Below, piece after piece: positions 17,101 through 25,583 of a stretch of 64,000 nt of DNA (its first letter is position 1; every line of letters begins with the position of its first letter). Source of the stretch: Comamonadaceae bacterium 2PF (GTDB lineage Bacteria > Pseudomonadota > Gammaproteobacteria > Burkholderiales > Burkholderiaceae_C); assembly GCA_005502875.1 (NCBI GenBank), contig SCMV01000009.1:1-64000 (forward strand). The letters are read 5' to 3'. The notes under the pieces are model-generated. The model was given only the letters and a program-made list of their open reading frames with translations, ran no database searches and was not told the origin of the DNA. The translations under genes were made by a program, and so were the position numbers.

Positions 17101-20100
17101 GGTTACGTGAGCCGCAACGCCGCCCGAGAAGTCGACCTCATCGCCGTCGATCCGAAGGTCAAGCCCATCGCCGTCAAGGGCCTCAAACTCGTGCGCGTCG
17201 AGCACCGCGTGCTCTCGGTGCTGGTCAAGCAAAGCAGCGGCCTGTACCGCTACGAGTCGCGCGCCAAGGACGTCACGCTCGAAGAGGTGCCCTACGCCAT
17301 CGCGGCTTCGGGCGCCAAGCTGCGCCTGAACACGGCCGCGCCCGGCAACTTCGCCTACCAACTGCGCGACGAACAAGGCCTGGTGCTGACCCAGGTCGAC
17401 TACAGCGTGGCCGGTGCCGCCAACCTCAGCCGCTCGCTCGACCGCAACGCCGAGCTGCAGATCAAGCTGAGCAAGAAGGACTACCAGCCCGGTGAAGACA
17501 TCGAGCTGAGCATCCAGGCGCCTTACATCGGCGCGGGCCTCATCACCATCGAGCGCGACAAGGTCTACACCCACACCTGGTTCAAGACCGACAAGACCGC
17601 GACGGTGCAAAAGATCACCCTGCCCAAGGACTTCGAGGGCAACGGCTACGTCAGCGTGCACTTCATCCGCGACCCGGCGTCCGACGAGGTCTACACCAGC
17701 CCGCTCAGCCACGGCGTGGTGCCCTTTGCCACCAGCCTGGCGCGGCGCACCGCCCGCATCAGCCTGAGCAGCAACGCGCTGGTCAAGCCGGGTGAAACCG
17801 TGAAGATGACGCTCAAGTCGGACGCGCCGATCAAGGCCTATGTGTTCGCGGTGGACGAGGGCATCTTGCAGGTGGCCCGATATGTGAACCCCGACCCGCT
17901 CAAGCATTTCTTCAGCAAGCGCGCGCTCGAGGTCAGCACGCTGCAGACGCTCGATTTGATCCTGCCCGAGTTCCGCAAGCTGATGATGGGCGCGGCACCG
18001 GGTGGCGACGGCGAAGGCGAGCTGGGCAAGCACCTCAACCCCTTCAAGCGCAAGCGCGACAAGCCCGTGGCCTATTGGTCGGGCCTGGTCGAGGTGAACG
18101 GCAGCCGCGATTTCAGCTACACCGTGCCCGAGTCCTTCAACGGCTCGCTGCGCGTGATCGCCGTGGCCGTCAACGACGAGACCGTGGCCGCAGCCACCAC
18201 GCAGACCACCGTGCGTGGCGACATCGTGCTGCTGCCCAACGTGCCGCTGGCAATGAGCCCCGGTGACGTGGTGGAAGTGGGCGTGGGCCTGGCCAACAAC
18301 ATCGTCGGCTCGGGCAAGGACGCGCCCATCCAGCTCAACCTGGCCGTGGGGCCGGGCCTGGAGGTGGTGGGCGAGGCCGCGCGCACGCTCAAGGTGAGCG
18401 AACGCAGCGAGGCCAGCACCGTCTTCAAGGTGCGCGCCCGCAGCGATGCACAAGCGCAGCTGGGCTCCAGCGCCGTGACCTTCACCGCGCAACGCGGCGC
18501 CAGCCGCGCGCGCCTGGGCACCGAGCTCAGCGTGCGCCCGGCCTCGGCGCGTGTGACGCTGGTGCAAAGCGGCACGCTGGTGGGCTCGGGCGAGCTCAAG
18601 TCGCAGGCGCAGGTCTACCCGCAGCTGGCGCGCAGCGAGCTGGCCATCTCGGCCACGCCGTGGGCGTTCGCTTCGGGCCTGATGCAGTACCTCGACCAGT
18701 ACCCCTACGGCTGCACCGAGCAGATCACCAGCCGCACCCTGCCGGCCGTGATCCTGGCCAGCCGGCCCGAGCTGGCGCGCGAGGTGGCCCGTGGCCGCAG
18801 CGCCGCCGAGCAGTCGGCCTTCGACGCCAACAAGGTGTGGTCCACCTACCTGACGCAGCTGCGCTCGCGCCAGAACGGCGACGGCGGCCTGGCCTACTGG
18901 CCGGGCGGCCCGTCTGACCTGTACTCGACCACGCAGGCGATGCAGCTGCTGCTCGAAGCCCGCGAGCGCCAACTCAAGGCCCCGGCCGACCTGATGGCCA
19001 AGTCGTCCGACTTCCTGCAGGCGCAGCTCGGTGCGGGCGGCAATGGCCTGGGCGGCTGGCGCCAGCGCGCGCAAGGCGCCTACCTGCTGACGCGCCAGGG
19101 CGTGCTCGTGCCCGCCGCACTGGCCAACCTGCGCGAGACCCTGCGCAGCAAGGCCGGCCAAGACGCGCGCTTGCCTCGCCACCTGGGCGCGGCGTACCTT
19201 GCCGCCAGCTACCAGCTGCTCAAGCAAGACAGCGTGGCCAACGAGCTGATCGAGCCCGTGTGGCAAGACCTGCTCACGCGCATGAAGGCGCAGCCCGCCC
19301 AGTCGCGCGGATGGGACGGTTACGACGACCCGATGACGCACGACACCGCGCTCATCTACCTGGTGGCGCGTCACTTCCCCAAGCGCCTGGCCTCGCTGCC
19401 CGTGGCCACCTGGGAGAGCCTCGCCAAGCAGATCCGCGACGGCTGGTACAGCACGGCCTCGTCGGCCAGCACCATCCTGGCGGTCGATGCTTACGCGACG
19501 GCGGCGGCCCAGTCCGCCAAAGCCAGCGGCCCGCTCAAGGCCCAGGCCATCAGCGCGCAAGGCCAGGCACAAGCCCTTGCCCTGGGTGAGCTGCTGCCCA
19601 TGGCCCGCGCCATGGTGCCCCAAGGCACCGCGCGCGTGAAGATCGGCCAGGGCGGCGAGCTGCCGCTGTTCTACAGCTGGTCCGAGTCCGGCTTCGAGCG
19701 CGGCCTGCCTGACAAGCCGCTGCAGCACGGCATGGAGATCGTGCGCGAGGTGCTCAACGCCTCGGGCCAGGTCATCACCGAAGCCAAGCTGGGCGACGAG
19801 GTCACGGTGCGGGTGCGCGTGCGCAGCCTGGAGCGCGCGCAGATCCCGCAGGTGGCGCTGGTCGACATCCTGCCGGGTGGCCTGGAGCCGGTGCAGCTGG
19901 CGGTCGACGCCTCCGAAGAAACCAACGAGCCGCTGTGGCGCCGCCGCGTGGGCGCTGGTGGCAACTGGGTGCTGGACTTCGCCGACGTGCGCGAAGACCG
20001 CGTGCTCTTCTTCGGCAACGTCGATCGCAACCTGATGGAGGTGACCTACAAGGCCCGCGCCACCAACGTCGGCGAGTTCAGCATGCCCGCCGCCTATGGC

Positions 20101-20175
20101 GAGGCCATGTACGAGCGCCGCATCTTCGCGCGCTCGGCCGCCGGTCGCTTCACCGTCAAGCCGCTGGGGAAGTGA
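14122..20175 (+). CDS. Bacterial alpha-2-macroglobulin (YfhM-like) with intact thioester motif
   Basis: A 2,017-residue alpha-2-macroglobulin-family protein, longer than E. coli YfhM (about 1,650). Hydrophobic stretches at about 22-42 and 65-85 anchor it; there is no lipobox, unlike YfhM. MG-type beta domains follow (GYLFSDRGIYRPGDTFNLGV is the conserved MG motif). The thioester CTEQ is at about 1531-1534 (YGCTEQ), then the alpha/alpha thioester domain and C-terminal receptor-like domain. The family is thought to trap attacking proteases in the periplasm by covalent thioester attachment. A Glu/Gly/Tyr-rich insert lies at about 585-620. The pbpC gene follows with no gap, the standard pairing in which the trap guards and PBP1C repairs peptidoglycan. 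Confidence 0.92.
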   Translation: MLSRINQGIGAFFGSVGQRLSSVGQPLLAIFGGLLGLLLGSWQAPGWLRGLGRLGASALNWCRWHMLHVLVVAAVAAAGLTNLPLLKRWWQGLIPDAGSQSELSYQVEAPGRTVIEDKQPPNPLVVQFSGVAVPAVKVGKPATEITMEPTAAGQWTWAAADQLVFQPKADWPVGQRYKVSIGRKALAPNVSLKSREFEFQAPAFTIEVDSAEFYQDPVQVNLRRVVYQLRFSHPVNTKSLEGAIRLDEGDPEESLFGLNAGSSRKFTVTYDVHKLLATVMSEPLPIPAQTQSMRLSVAAGVTAQQGGEGSADKVQRSVEVPGLYSLAINDISASVVSNQAGDPEHVLHVGTSMPVHERELAKAVQAWVLPASDKEGGEPTLWTDPTEVTPAVLKRAQRIKLEPIGGEREVNDGLSFRMPSAEGGQFVYVQVAKGLRSPGGYLLADVRTGVMQLKAFAPELSIVSQGSLLALSGDKKLPILVRDLPGVKIEIARMLPQQLHMLISQSSGEFGKPGFYRGVTPDHLSERFEREVPLKLKPGRSHYETVDFAEYLKGPNGERRGIFLLSVKGYDPKRSGNGANVDATEAPEEGGYEGEEGYEGEYGGEYGGEHGDQGGEVDPESMEDKRLVLVTDLGLVAKRTIDGSRDVFVQSIANGLPVGGATVEVWGRNGLVLVSQVTDASGHTRLPNLSAFQREKTPVLMVVRKDGDLSFLPFNRYDRNLDLSRFDVGGLRSAGVPNQMTGYLFSDRGIYRPGDTFNLGVIVKAGNWATSLKDLPVELEVVDARGLTVRREVVRLGAGGAAEFSHTTQESSPTGVYTVNLSLPRQSSPGAPEVPPLQLGSTTVKVQEFLPDRTKVTARLSQEVPEGWVSPDELKAMVSVQNLFGTPAPNRRVTGSLTLRPAYPAFRAFPDHRFHDPAVARNGLTDDLGEQQTDAEGHATFDLRLDRFEAATYQAHVLLKAFEPEGGRSVAAEARALVSDRPYLVGVKASGDLGYVSRNAAREVDLIAVDPKVKPIAVKGLKLVRVEHRVLSVLVKQSSGLYRYESRAKDVTLEEVPYAIAASGAKLRLNTAAPGNFAYQLRDEQGLVLTQVDYSVAGAANLSRSLDRNAELQIKLSKKDYQPGEDIELSIQAPYIGAGLITIERDKVYTHTWFKTDKTATVQKITLPKDFEGNGYVSVHFIRDPASDEVYTSPLSHGVVPFATSLARRTARISLSSNALVKPGETVKMTLKSDAPIKAYVFAVDEGILQVARYVNPDPLKHFFSKRALEVSTLQTLDLILPEFRKLMMGAAPGGDGEGELGKHLNPFKRKRDKPVAYWSGLVEVNGSRDFSYTVPESFNGSLRVIAVAVNDETVAAATTQTTVRGDIVLLPNVPLAMSPGDVVEVGVGLANNIVGSGKDAPIQLNLAVGPGLEVVGEAARTLKVSERSEASTVFKVRARSDAQAQLGSSAVTFTAQRGASRARLGTELSVRPASARVTLVQSGTLVGSGELKSQAQVYPQLARSELAISATPWAFASGLMQYLDQYPYGCTEQITSRTLPAVILASRPELAREVARGRSAAEQSAFDANKVWSTYLTQLRSRQNGDGGLAYWPGGPSDLYSTTQAMQLLLEARERQLKAPADLMAKSSDFLQAQLGAGGNGLGGWRQRAQGAYLLTRQGVLVPAALANLRETLRSKAGQDARLPRHLGAAYLAASYQLLKQDSVANELIEPVWQDLLTRMKAQPAQSRGWDGYDDPMTHDTALIYLVARHFPKRLASLPVATWESLAKQIRDGWYSTASSASTILAVDAYATAAAQSAKASGPLKAQAISAQGQAQALALGELLPMARAMVPQGTARVKIGQGGELPLFYSWSESGFERGLPDKPLQHGMEIVREVLNASGQVITEAKLGDEVTVRVRVRSLERAQIPQVALVDILPGGLEPVQLAVDASEETNEPLWRRRVGAGGNWVLDFADVREDRVLFFGNVDRNLMEVTYKARATNVGEFSMPAAYGEAMYERRIFARSAAGRFTVKPLGK

Positions 20176-22512
20176 GTGAAGCCCGCATGGCGCAAGGGCT
20201 GCAAGGCGGTCGCCGTCACAGCGGCCTGCCTGCTCGCCTTGCGCTGGGCCCCGCATGAGCCGCTGAGCGAGCGCTTCGGCGGCTCGGTGGCCGTGCGCGC
20301 GCAAGGCGGCGAACTGCTGCGCCTGACGCTCGCGCCCGACCAGCAGTACCGCCTGTGGGTGCCGCTGTCGCGCATCTCGCCCATGCTGGTCGACAGCGTG
20401 CGGCTTTACGAAGACCGCTGGTTCGGCTGGCACCCAGGCGTCAACCCGGCGGCGCTGGTGCGCAGCGCCTGGTCCACCTTCACCGGCGGACGCCGGCAGG
20501 GTGGCTCGACCCTGACCATGCAGCTGGTCCGCCGCCTGCACGGCCTGGACACCCGCCACGTGCCCGGCAAGCTCGCGCAAATGGGCTTGGCGACCTGGCT
20601 GGAGCTGCGTCACAGCAAAGCAGAGATCCTGGAGGCCTACCTCAACACCGCGCCCTACGGCGCCAACATCGAAGGCGTCGAGGCCGCCAGCCTCATCTAC
20701 TTCGGCAAGCCGGCGCATGCCCTGACCATGCCCGAGGCGCTGACCCTGGCCGTCATCCCGCAGAACCCGGTCAAGCGCATCGCCAGCCGTGGCCAGAACA
20801 CCGAGCTGCAGGCCGCGCGCGACCGCCTGTGGGCCATCTGGCAGCAACGCCATCCGCAAGACGCCCGCCCGCACGCGCCCGAGGCCCTGCTGACCCCGCC
20901 CGCGCGGGGGCGCGCCAAGCTGCCCTTCCTGGCGCCTCACCTGACCGACGCCCTGCTGGCCCGACCCCGCGAGACGAACGCCAGCACCAGCATCGACACC
21001 ACGCTGGACGTGCGCATGCAGCGCACGCTCGAGCGCGTGCTGCAAGGGTACGTGCGCACCCATGCCGAGCGCGGCATCCGCAACGCCAGCGCCCTGTTGC
21101 TGGACACGCAAACCATGGAGGTGCGCGCCGTCGTCGGCTCGGCCGACTACCGCGACGCCGAGATCGAAGGCCAGGTCAACGGCACGCTGGCCAAGCGCTC
21201 ACCGGGCTCCACGCTCAAGCCCTTCATCTACGCCTTGGCGCTTGACCAGGGCCTGCTGCACCCGCGCAGCATGCTCAAGGACGCGCCCACCTCGTTCGGC
21301 GCCTTCTCCCCTGAAAACCACGACGGGCAGTTCGTCGGCCCCGTGAGCGCACAGGACGCGCTCATCCGCAGCCGCAACATCCCGGCGGTGTCGGTGGCCG
21401 CGCGCCTGAGCCGGCCCAACCTGCACGGCTTCCTGCAGCTCAACCAGGTCAGCCGCCTGCAAAGCGAAGCGCACTACGGCCTGGCGCTGGTGCTGGGCGG
21501 TGGCGAGGTCACCATGGAAGAGCTCGCGCGCCTGTACGCGGTGCTGGCCAATGGGGGCCGAGTGCGGCAGCTCGCCTACACCCGCGAAGACGCCCGCGCC
21601 CAGGCTGCTGAAGAAGCCGACCACCCGCCCCTGCAGGTGCTCAGCGAAGAGGCCGCCTTCATCACCCTCGACATGCTGCGCCAGACCCCCCGGCCCGACA
21701 CCGCCGAGCCCGCTCGCCCGCCGATTGCCTGGAAGACCGGCACCTCCTGGGGCTTTCGCGACGCGTGGACGGCCGGTGTGTTCGGTCGCCACGTGCTCGT
21801 CGTGTGGATCGGCCAGTTCGACGGCGCGGGCAACCCCGCCTTCGTCGGCATCCACGCGGCGGCGCCGCTGTTCGTGCGCATCGTCGATGCCTTGCGCGCC
21901 GAAGGGCTCGATCCCGGCGAGCCCGTGCGACCGCGCCTGCCGCAGCTCAGGCAGGTCGAGGTCTGCGCCGACACCGGCGGCATGCCCGACGCCCTGTGCC
22001 CCGTCAAAGCCAAGACCTGGTTCATCGCTGGCAAATCGCCGATCCGCGCCAGCACCCTGCACCGCACGATCTGGGTGGACGAGCGCACCGGACAGCCCGT
22101 GTGCGCCAAGGCAGGCGAGCGCCCGGCCCACGCCCGCGAGGTCGTGGTCGAACAATGGGGCAGCGACATGCGGCGCCTGTTCCGGCAGGCGGGCCTGCCC
22201 CGACGCCAGCTCGCACCGGCTTGTGATGCGGACGAGCCCGCCGAGGGGCAGGCCCCGCAGATCCAGGAGCCCATGCGCGGTGTGCACTACGTGCTGCGCA
22301 GCGGCCATTCCCGAGCGCTGGCCTTGCGGGCCGACGGCGGGCCCGACGCACGCGCCCTGCACTGGTTCGCCGACGACGCGCTGATCGGGCGCGTCAGCCC
22401 CGGCACGGCCTTGAGCTGGACCCCACCGCGACCGGGCCGCTACGTCTTGCGCGTGGTGGACGACCTGGGCCGCGCCGACGCGCGCGAGCTGAAGGTCGAG
22501 GAGGCGCCCTGA
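20176..22512 (+). CDS. pbpC: Penicillin-binding protein 1C (bifunctional glycosyltransferase/transpeptidase)
   Basis: A 778-residue class A PBP. A short N-terminal membrane segment precedes a GT51 domain with EDRWFGWHPG (catalytic Glu about 79) and GGSTLTMQLVRRL. The transpeptidase domain has SxxK (STLK, about 345-348), SRN (IRSRNIPAV) and KTGT (about 520-523). A C-terminal BiPBP_C-like domain of about 90 residues (YVLRSGHSRALALRADGG to LRVVDDLGRADARELKVE) ends the protein, as in PBP1C. The GTG start directly abuts the TGA of the macroglobulin gene (TGAGTG), so translation is probably by reinitiation. It acts in the periplasm on peptidoglycan synthesis or repair. Confidence 0.93.
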   Translation: MKPAWRKGCKAVAVTAACLLALRWAPHEPLSERFGGSVAVRAQGGELLRLTLAPDQQYRLWVPLSRISPMLVDSVRLYEDRWFGWHPGVNPAALVRSAWSTFTGGRRQGGSTLTMQLVRRLHGLDTRHVPGKLAQMGLATWLELRHSKAEILEAYLNTAPYGANIEGVEAASLIYFGKPAHALTMPEALTLAVIPQNPVKRIASRGQNTELQAARDRLWAIWQQRHPQDARPHAPEALLTPPARGRAKLPFLAPHLTDALLARPRETNASTSIDTTLDVRMQRTLERVLQGYVRTHAERGIRNASALLLDTQTMEVRAVVGSADYRDAEIEGQVNGTLAKRSPGSTLKPFIYALALDQGLLHPRSMLKDAPTSFGAFSPENHDGQFVGPVSAQDALIRSRNIPAVSVAARLSRPNLHGFLQLNQVSRLQSEAHYGLALVLGGGEVTMEELARLYAVLANGGRVRQLAYTREDARAQAAEEADHPPLQVLSEEAAFITLDMLRQTPRPDTAEPARPPIAWKTGTSWGFRDAWTAGVFGRHVLVVWIGQFDGAGNPAFVGIHAAAPLFVRIVDALRAEGLDPGEPVRPRLPQLRQVEVCADTGGMPDALCPVKAKTWFIAGKSPIRASTLHRTIWVDERTGQPVCAKAGERPAHAREVVVEQWGSDMRRLFRQAGLPRRQLAPACDADEPAEGQAPQIQEPMRGVHYVLRSGHSRALALRADGGPDARALHWFADDALIGRVSPGTALSWTPPRPGRYVLRVVDDLGRADARELKVEEAP

Positions 22513-22641
22513 GGCCCCCGTGGCAGGCGAATGGCGTGGTGTAAACCCTTGGTGCGTGCCAGCTTCTTGCGCGATGTGGCGCGGATGTGTCGTGTTGATC
22601 GCTGCCCAGTGTGTAAAGTGCACGGAACGTTCCTGCACCCC

Positions 22642-23469
22642 ATGCATCAACCGTTCGCCATGCCGCCCTCGGTCCGCGTGCCGACCGATTACCGCGGCGT
22701 CTGGATGCGAACCTGGCAGCAGCCGACCGCCGAACAGGCGGACGCCGCGCAGCCGCTCGCATCCCCGACTTGGGCACGCTGGCTCCAGACCAGCCTCTGG
22801 CATGCCGATCTCCGTGTCCCCGATGAGGCCATGGCGGGACGCGTGTCGGCGCCGCTGTCTGCGCTCGATCCGCAACAGCTTGCCGCGCTGACCCACCAAC
22901 GCGCCTTCGCCGGTTGCACACGCATCGACATCCATCCGCAAGGCGAGTTGTGCTCCTGGCTGCGCCGCGTCGACTACCAACCCCCGGCGCTGAGGCCCGA
23001 CGCCGCCTGGGTCGTTTTCGACGCGCCCGACCGCATGGTGCGCATCGATCAGCACAACGAAGCCACCGAAACCTGGGAGCGACTGCCCGACTCGGTGGGC
23101 GTGTTCCGCGTGCTGTCGGGGGTCGATGAGCAAGGTCAGCCCGATGGGCGCCTGTTGTTGCAGGCGGGCGTTCACCTGTGCCTGGTGCGAGACCGCCGGC
23201 GCCCCTGGCCACGTGGGCTCAACCCCGGGCTCGGCCTGGTCGACGTGCTGCTGGCCCAGCCCGAACACGCGCTGGCCTGGCTCGACCTGGAGGTCAGCTT
23301 CGGGCGTTGGGACGGCCAGACCTGGCGCATCGAGCGCTCGACCCTGCCGGCGCGCGAGGGGCAGGGCCTGCCCTGCACGGTGCAGCGCTGGCGCACCAGC
23401 AACGAGGCCGATGTAACGATCGCTGGCGTCACCAGCCGCTGGCAGGTCCTCGAATGGACGCATGATTGA
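22642..23469 (+). CDS. Hypothetical protein, lipocalin-like size, unknown function
   Basis: A 275-residue soluble protein with no signal peptide or membrane segment and no family I recognise. It opens VPTDYRGVWMRTWQQ and later has RIDIHPQGELCSWLRRVDYQPP and a strand-rich C-terminus (FDAPDRMVRIDQHNEATETWERLP, GVFRVLSG, WLDLEVSFGRWDG). The alternating Trp/Arg strands suggest a beta-barrel such as a lipocalin or fatty-acid-binding fold, but this is inference from pattern only. The ATG at 22642 is preferred over the upstream ATG at 22531 because a TGTGTAAAGT extended -10-like element sits at 22610-22619. It is followed 5 bases later by the SET-domain gene, suggesting an operon. Confidence 0.7.
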   Translation: MHQPFAMPPSVRVPTDYRGVWMRTWQQPTAEQADAAQPLASPTWARWLQTSLWHADLRVPDEAMAGRVSAPLSALDPQQLAALTHQRAFAGCTRIDIHPQGELCSWLRRVDYQPPALRPDAAWVVFDAPDRMVRIDQHNEATETWERLPDSVGVFRVLSGVDEQGQPDGRLLLQAGVHLCLVRDRRRPWPRGLNPGLGLVDVLLAQPEHALAWLDLEVSFGRWDGQTWRIERSTLPAREGQGLPCTVQRWRTSNEADVTIAGVTSRWQVLEWTHD

Positions 23470-23474
23470 GGGCC

Positions 23475-24026
23475 ATGCCCTCTTTGCACGCCCGCCCCGG
23501 CCGCCCGGCCGCCCCCGTTTCGACCCCGGCCACGCCAGCCACCCCGGCCGATGTCGCCGCTGCCCCGCACTCGCCGCAGGCACCCGCGCCCACGCCCCGC
23601 CAGCCTGCCAACCCGCAAAAGCACCGCGTCAACGTCGGCCCCAGCCGCATCGATGGCCTGGGGGCCTTCGCGGCCGAGGCCATCCCCGCGCGAGCCAAGA
23701 TCGGCGAGATCCGGGGCGAGTTCATCGAGCTGGCCGAAGCCCGCCGGCGCGCCAGGCAGGCCGAGCGCACCACCGGGCGCATCTTCATGGTCGCCATCTC
23801 CGACAAGCGGGCCGTGGACGCCTCTGCTTCCAGCGACCCGCTGCGCCACGCCAACCACGCCTGCGAGCCCAACATGGTCCTGAAGGTGCAGCAGGGCCGG
23901 GTGGCTTTCTACGCCATCCGCGACATCGCCGAGGGCGAAGAGCTCACCGCGCGCTATGGCCCGACCCACCACGCCGGGCGCTTGCGCTGTGCCTGCGGCT
24001 CGCCGCGCTGCGTGGGCTGGATCTGA
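23475..24026 (+). CDS. SET-domain protein (putative protein-lysine methyltransferase)
   Basis: A 183-residue protein with a compact SET fold after a Pro/Ala-rich 48-residue leader. The order is as in eukaryotic SET enzymes: SRIDGLGAFAAEAIP (about 58-71), NHACEPN (127-133, SAM and pseudoknot motif), IAEGEELTARYG (151-162, catalytic Tyr about 161) and a post-SET cysteine cluster CACGSPRC (172-179) for zinc binding. Such enzymes methylate lysines using SAM; chromatin proteins or ribosomal proteins are possible bacterial substrates, unknown here. The start is the ATG 5 bases after the previous stop. No nucleoid-protein gene lies beside it to suggest a target. Confidence 0.87.
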   Translation: MPSLHARPGRPAAPVSTPATPATPADVAAAPHSPQAPAPTPRQPANPQKHRVNVGPSRIDGLGAFAAEAIPARAKIGEIRGEFIELAEARRRARQAERTTGRIFMVAISDKRAVDASASSDPLRHANHACEPNMVLKVQQGRVAFYAIRDIAEGEELTARYGPTHHAGRLRCACGSPRCVGWI

Positions 24027-24121
24027 CGGAATTTGTTACGTCTGGCCTGCAGATGCGGGTTGGGGTTTCCACCCAAGGGCGCTCCCTGGAGGCACTCACC
24101 CCGCCTATGCTTGCCGCTTTC

Positions 24122-24145
24122 GCGGGTGACCCTGGGCTCACCCGC
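24122..24145 (+). promoter_or_regulatory. Leader hairpin before the solute-binding-like gene
   Basis: GCGGGTGA (24122-24129) and TCACCCGC (24138-24145) form a perfect 8-bp stem with an 8-base loop, ending 24 bases before the TTG start. It could be an operator, an attenuator or an mRNA-stabilising leader structure. It does not look like a terminator because no T-run follows. Confidence 0.35.
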
Positions 24146-24169
24146 TGCGCAACCCGAGCGGAGACCACC

Positions 24170-25237
24170 TTGCATTCAACCGTTTTTCACCCGAGCCGTG
24201 CACTGAGCGTTTGCTCCCTGGCCGTGCTGACCGCCGCCCTGGGCTTTGCTCCCGCAGCCCAGGCAGCCAAGCAAAAAGTCTGTGTGTTCGACATCCTCGG
24301 CACCGCTGGCGACGGCTACAACAGCGCCAAGGACTACGCCCTGGAGATGCAGAAGTTCGGTGCCGACATCGAGCTCAAGGCCTACATCGACGAGCGCGTG
24401 GCCGTGGAAGACTTCCGCACCGGCCAGTGCGACGCCGTCATGGCCACCGCCCTGCGCACCCGCCAGTTCAACGCCCTGACCGCTGCGCTCGACTCGGTTG
24501 GCGCCTCCACCATCGTGCGCAACGGCAAGCTCGACATGACCGGCAGCATCGACGTCGTGCGCAAGACCGTGCAGACCTTCAGCAGCCCCAAGGCGGCTTC
24601 GCTGATGGTCAACGGCAACTACGAAGTGGGCGGCATCGTGCCCCTGGGCGCCGCCTACGCCTTCGTCAACGACCGCGCCATCTCCAACCTCGAGGCCTCC
24701 AGCGGCAAGCGCGTGGCCGCCTTCGACCACGACAAGGCCCAGGCCCAGCTGATCTCGCGCGTCGGTGCCCGCCCGGTGGCCGCCGACGTGACCAACTTCG
24801 GCACCATGTTCAACAACGGCAACGTGGACGTGGTCATGGCGCCCTCCATCGCCTTCAAGCCGCTGGAGCTGCACAAGGGCATGGGCAACAAGGGCGCGGT
24901 TCACCGCTTCCCCATGACCATCCTGACCTACCAGATGATCTTCAAGCGCGACAAGTTCCCTGAAGGGTATGGCCAGAAGTCGCGCGAGATCTGGTTCAAC
25001 CGCTTCGACGACGTCGTCGAGATCATCAAGCGTGCCGACGCCACCATCCCGGCCAAGTTCTGGATGGACCCCTCGCCGGTGGACGCCGAGCGCTACATCA
25101 ACCTGATGCGCGACGGCCGCATCGAGATGGCCGAGAAGGGCTTCTACGACAAGAAGGGCCTGAAGATCATCAAGCGCATCCGCTGTGACGTGGCCCCGGC
25201 CAGCGCCGACTGCGGCCAGCCGACCGAAACCTGGTGA
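24170..25237 (+). CDS. Periplasmic solute-binding-like protein (DUF6091 type)
   Basis: A 355-residue exported protein. A signal peptide (VCSLAVLTAALGFAPAAQAA) is followed by KVCVFDILGTAGDGYNSAKDYALEMQKFGADIELKAYIDERVAVEDFRTGQCDAVMATALRTRQFN, a pattern of two-lobed substrate-binding proteins, which I associate with the putative solute-binding DUF6091 group. Cysteines near the N- and C-termini may pair. No transporter genes adjoin it, so partner and ligand are unknown. The TTG at 24170 is chosen because GGAGA lies 6 bases upstream and the signal peptide begins just after; the frame is open further upstream to 23462 but that part is a shadow of the SET gene. A strong terminator follows. Confidence 0.75.
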   Translation: MHSTVFHPSRALSVCSLAVLTAALGFAPAAQAAKQKVCVFDILGTAGDGYNSAKDYALEMQKFGADIELKAYIDERVAVEDFRTGQCDAVMATALRTRQFNALTAALDSVGASTIVRNGKLDMTGSIDVVRKTVQTFSSPKAASLMVNGNYEVGGIVPLGAAYAFVNDRAISNLEASSGKRVAAFDHDKAQAQLISRVGARPVAADVTNFGTMFNNGNVDVVMAPSIAFKPLELHKGMGNKGAVHRFPMTILTYQMIFKRDKFPEGYGQKSREIWFNRFDDVVEIIKRADATIPAKFWMDPSPVDAERYINLMRDGRIEMAEKGFYDKKGLKIIKRIRCDVAPASADCGQPTETW

Positions 25238-25284
25238 GCGCAGCCCGGGCGCCTGGTGCCCGGGACGCACAGCCGAGCGCCCAA

Positions 25285-25327
25285 AGAAAAAGCCTCCCGA
25301 GTCCTGAGACTCGCGGAGGCTTTTTTT
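25285..25327. terminator. Rho-independent bidirectional terminator
   Basis: An A-run, then AAGCCTCC-CGAGTC, loop CTGA, GACTCG-CGGAGGCTT and seven T. The stem is about 14 bp with one bulged base and works in both directions. It closes the solute-binding-like gene from the left and the small minus-strand gene from the right. Confidence 0.9.
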
Positions 25328-25370
25328 GTGGCCGAAGGGAGCGCGGCAGGCGCTCACCCAGGCAAGGCGA

Positions 25371-25583
25371 TCAGCCCAGGGTCTTGAGCTCGGCGTCAAC
25401 CTTTTGCAGCAGGTCTTCGGTGATCAGGCCACCGGAGAACTTGGCGACCATCGACAGGGCGAAACCCTTGCCCATGCCGATTTGCGGGTGGGTGGAGATG
25501 CCGGGCAGGTGCTTTTCCAGGATGGCCTTGGTGGTTTCGTTGTCCAGCAGGTCGCCGAGTTTGGATTCGATCGAGAAGCTCAT
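25371..25583 (-). CDS. 70-residue conserved-looking small protein
   Basis: A small soluble protein with a helical, amphipathic sequence: SIESKLGDLLDNETTKAILEK followed by HLPGISTHPQIGMGKGFALSMVAKFSGGLITEDLLQKVDAELKTL. The regular pattern with conserved-looking Pro-Gly and Gly turns and a terminal acidic helix resembles a short domain I recall at the ends of some hydrolases, but I cannot name it. The gene stands alone, with its stop close to a bidirectional terminator and its start 1 kb from priA. The ATG at 25583 is preferred to a GTG at 25595. Possibly abundant, given its own transcription unit and strong terminator. Confidence 0.72.
   Translation of the reverse strand: MSFSIESKLGDLLDNETTKAILEKHLPGISTHPQIGMGKGFALSMVAKFSGGLITEDLLQKVDAELKTLG

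Noticed and set aside
16555-21111. 1,518-codon open frame on the minus strand over the macroglobulin and pbpC
   Set aside because: It is a GC-rich shadow: His/Arg/Gln/Ala/Gly-rich, no domains, and it runs exactly opposite two genes with full family motifs.
23462-24169. In-frame upstream extension of the solute-binding-like gene through the SET gene
   Set aside because: The extension is Arg/Pro/His-rich out-of-frame SET sequence. The signal peptide and a GGAGA site place the start at 24170.
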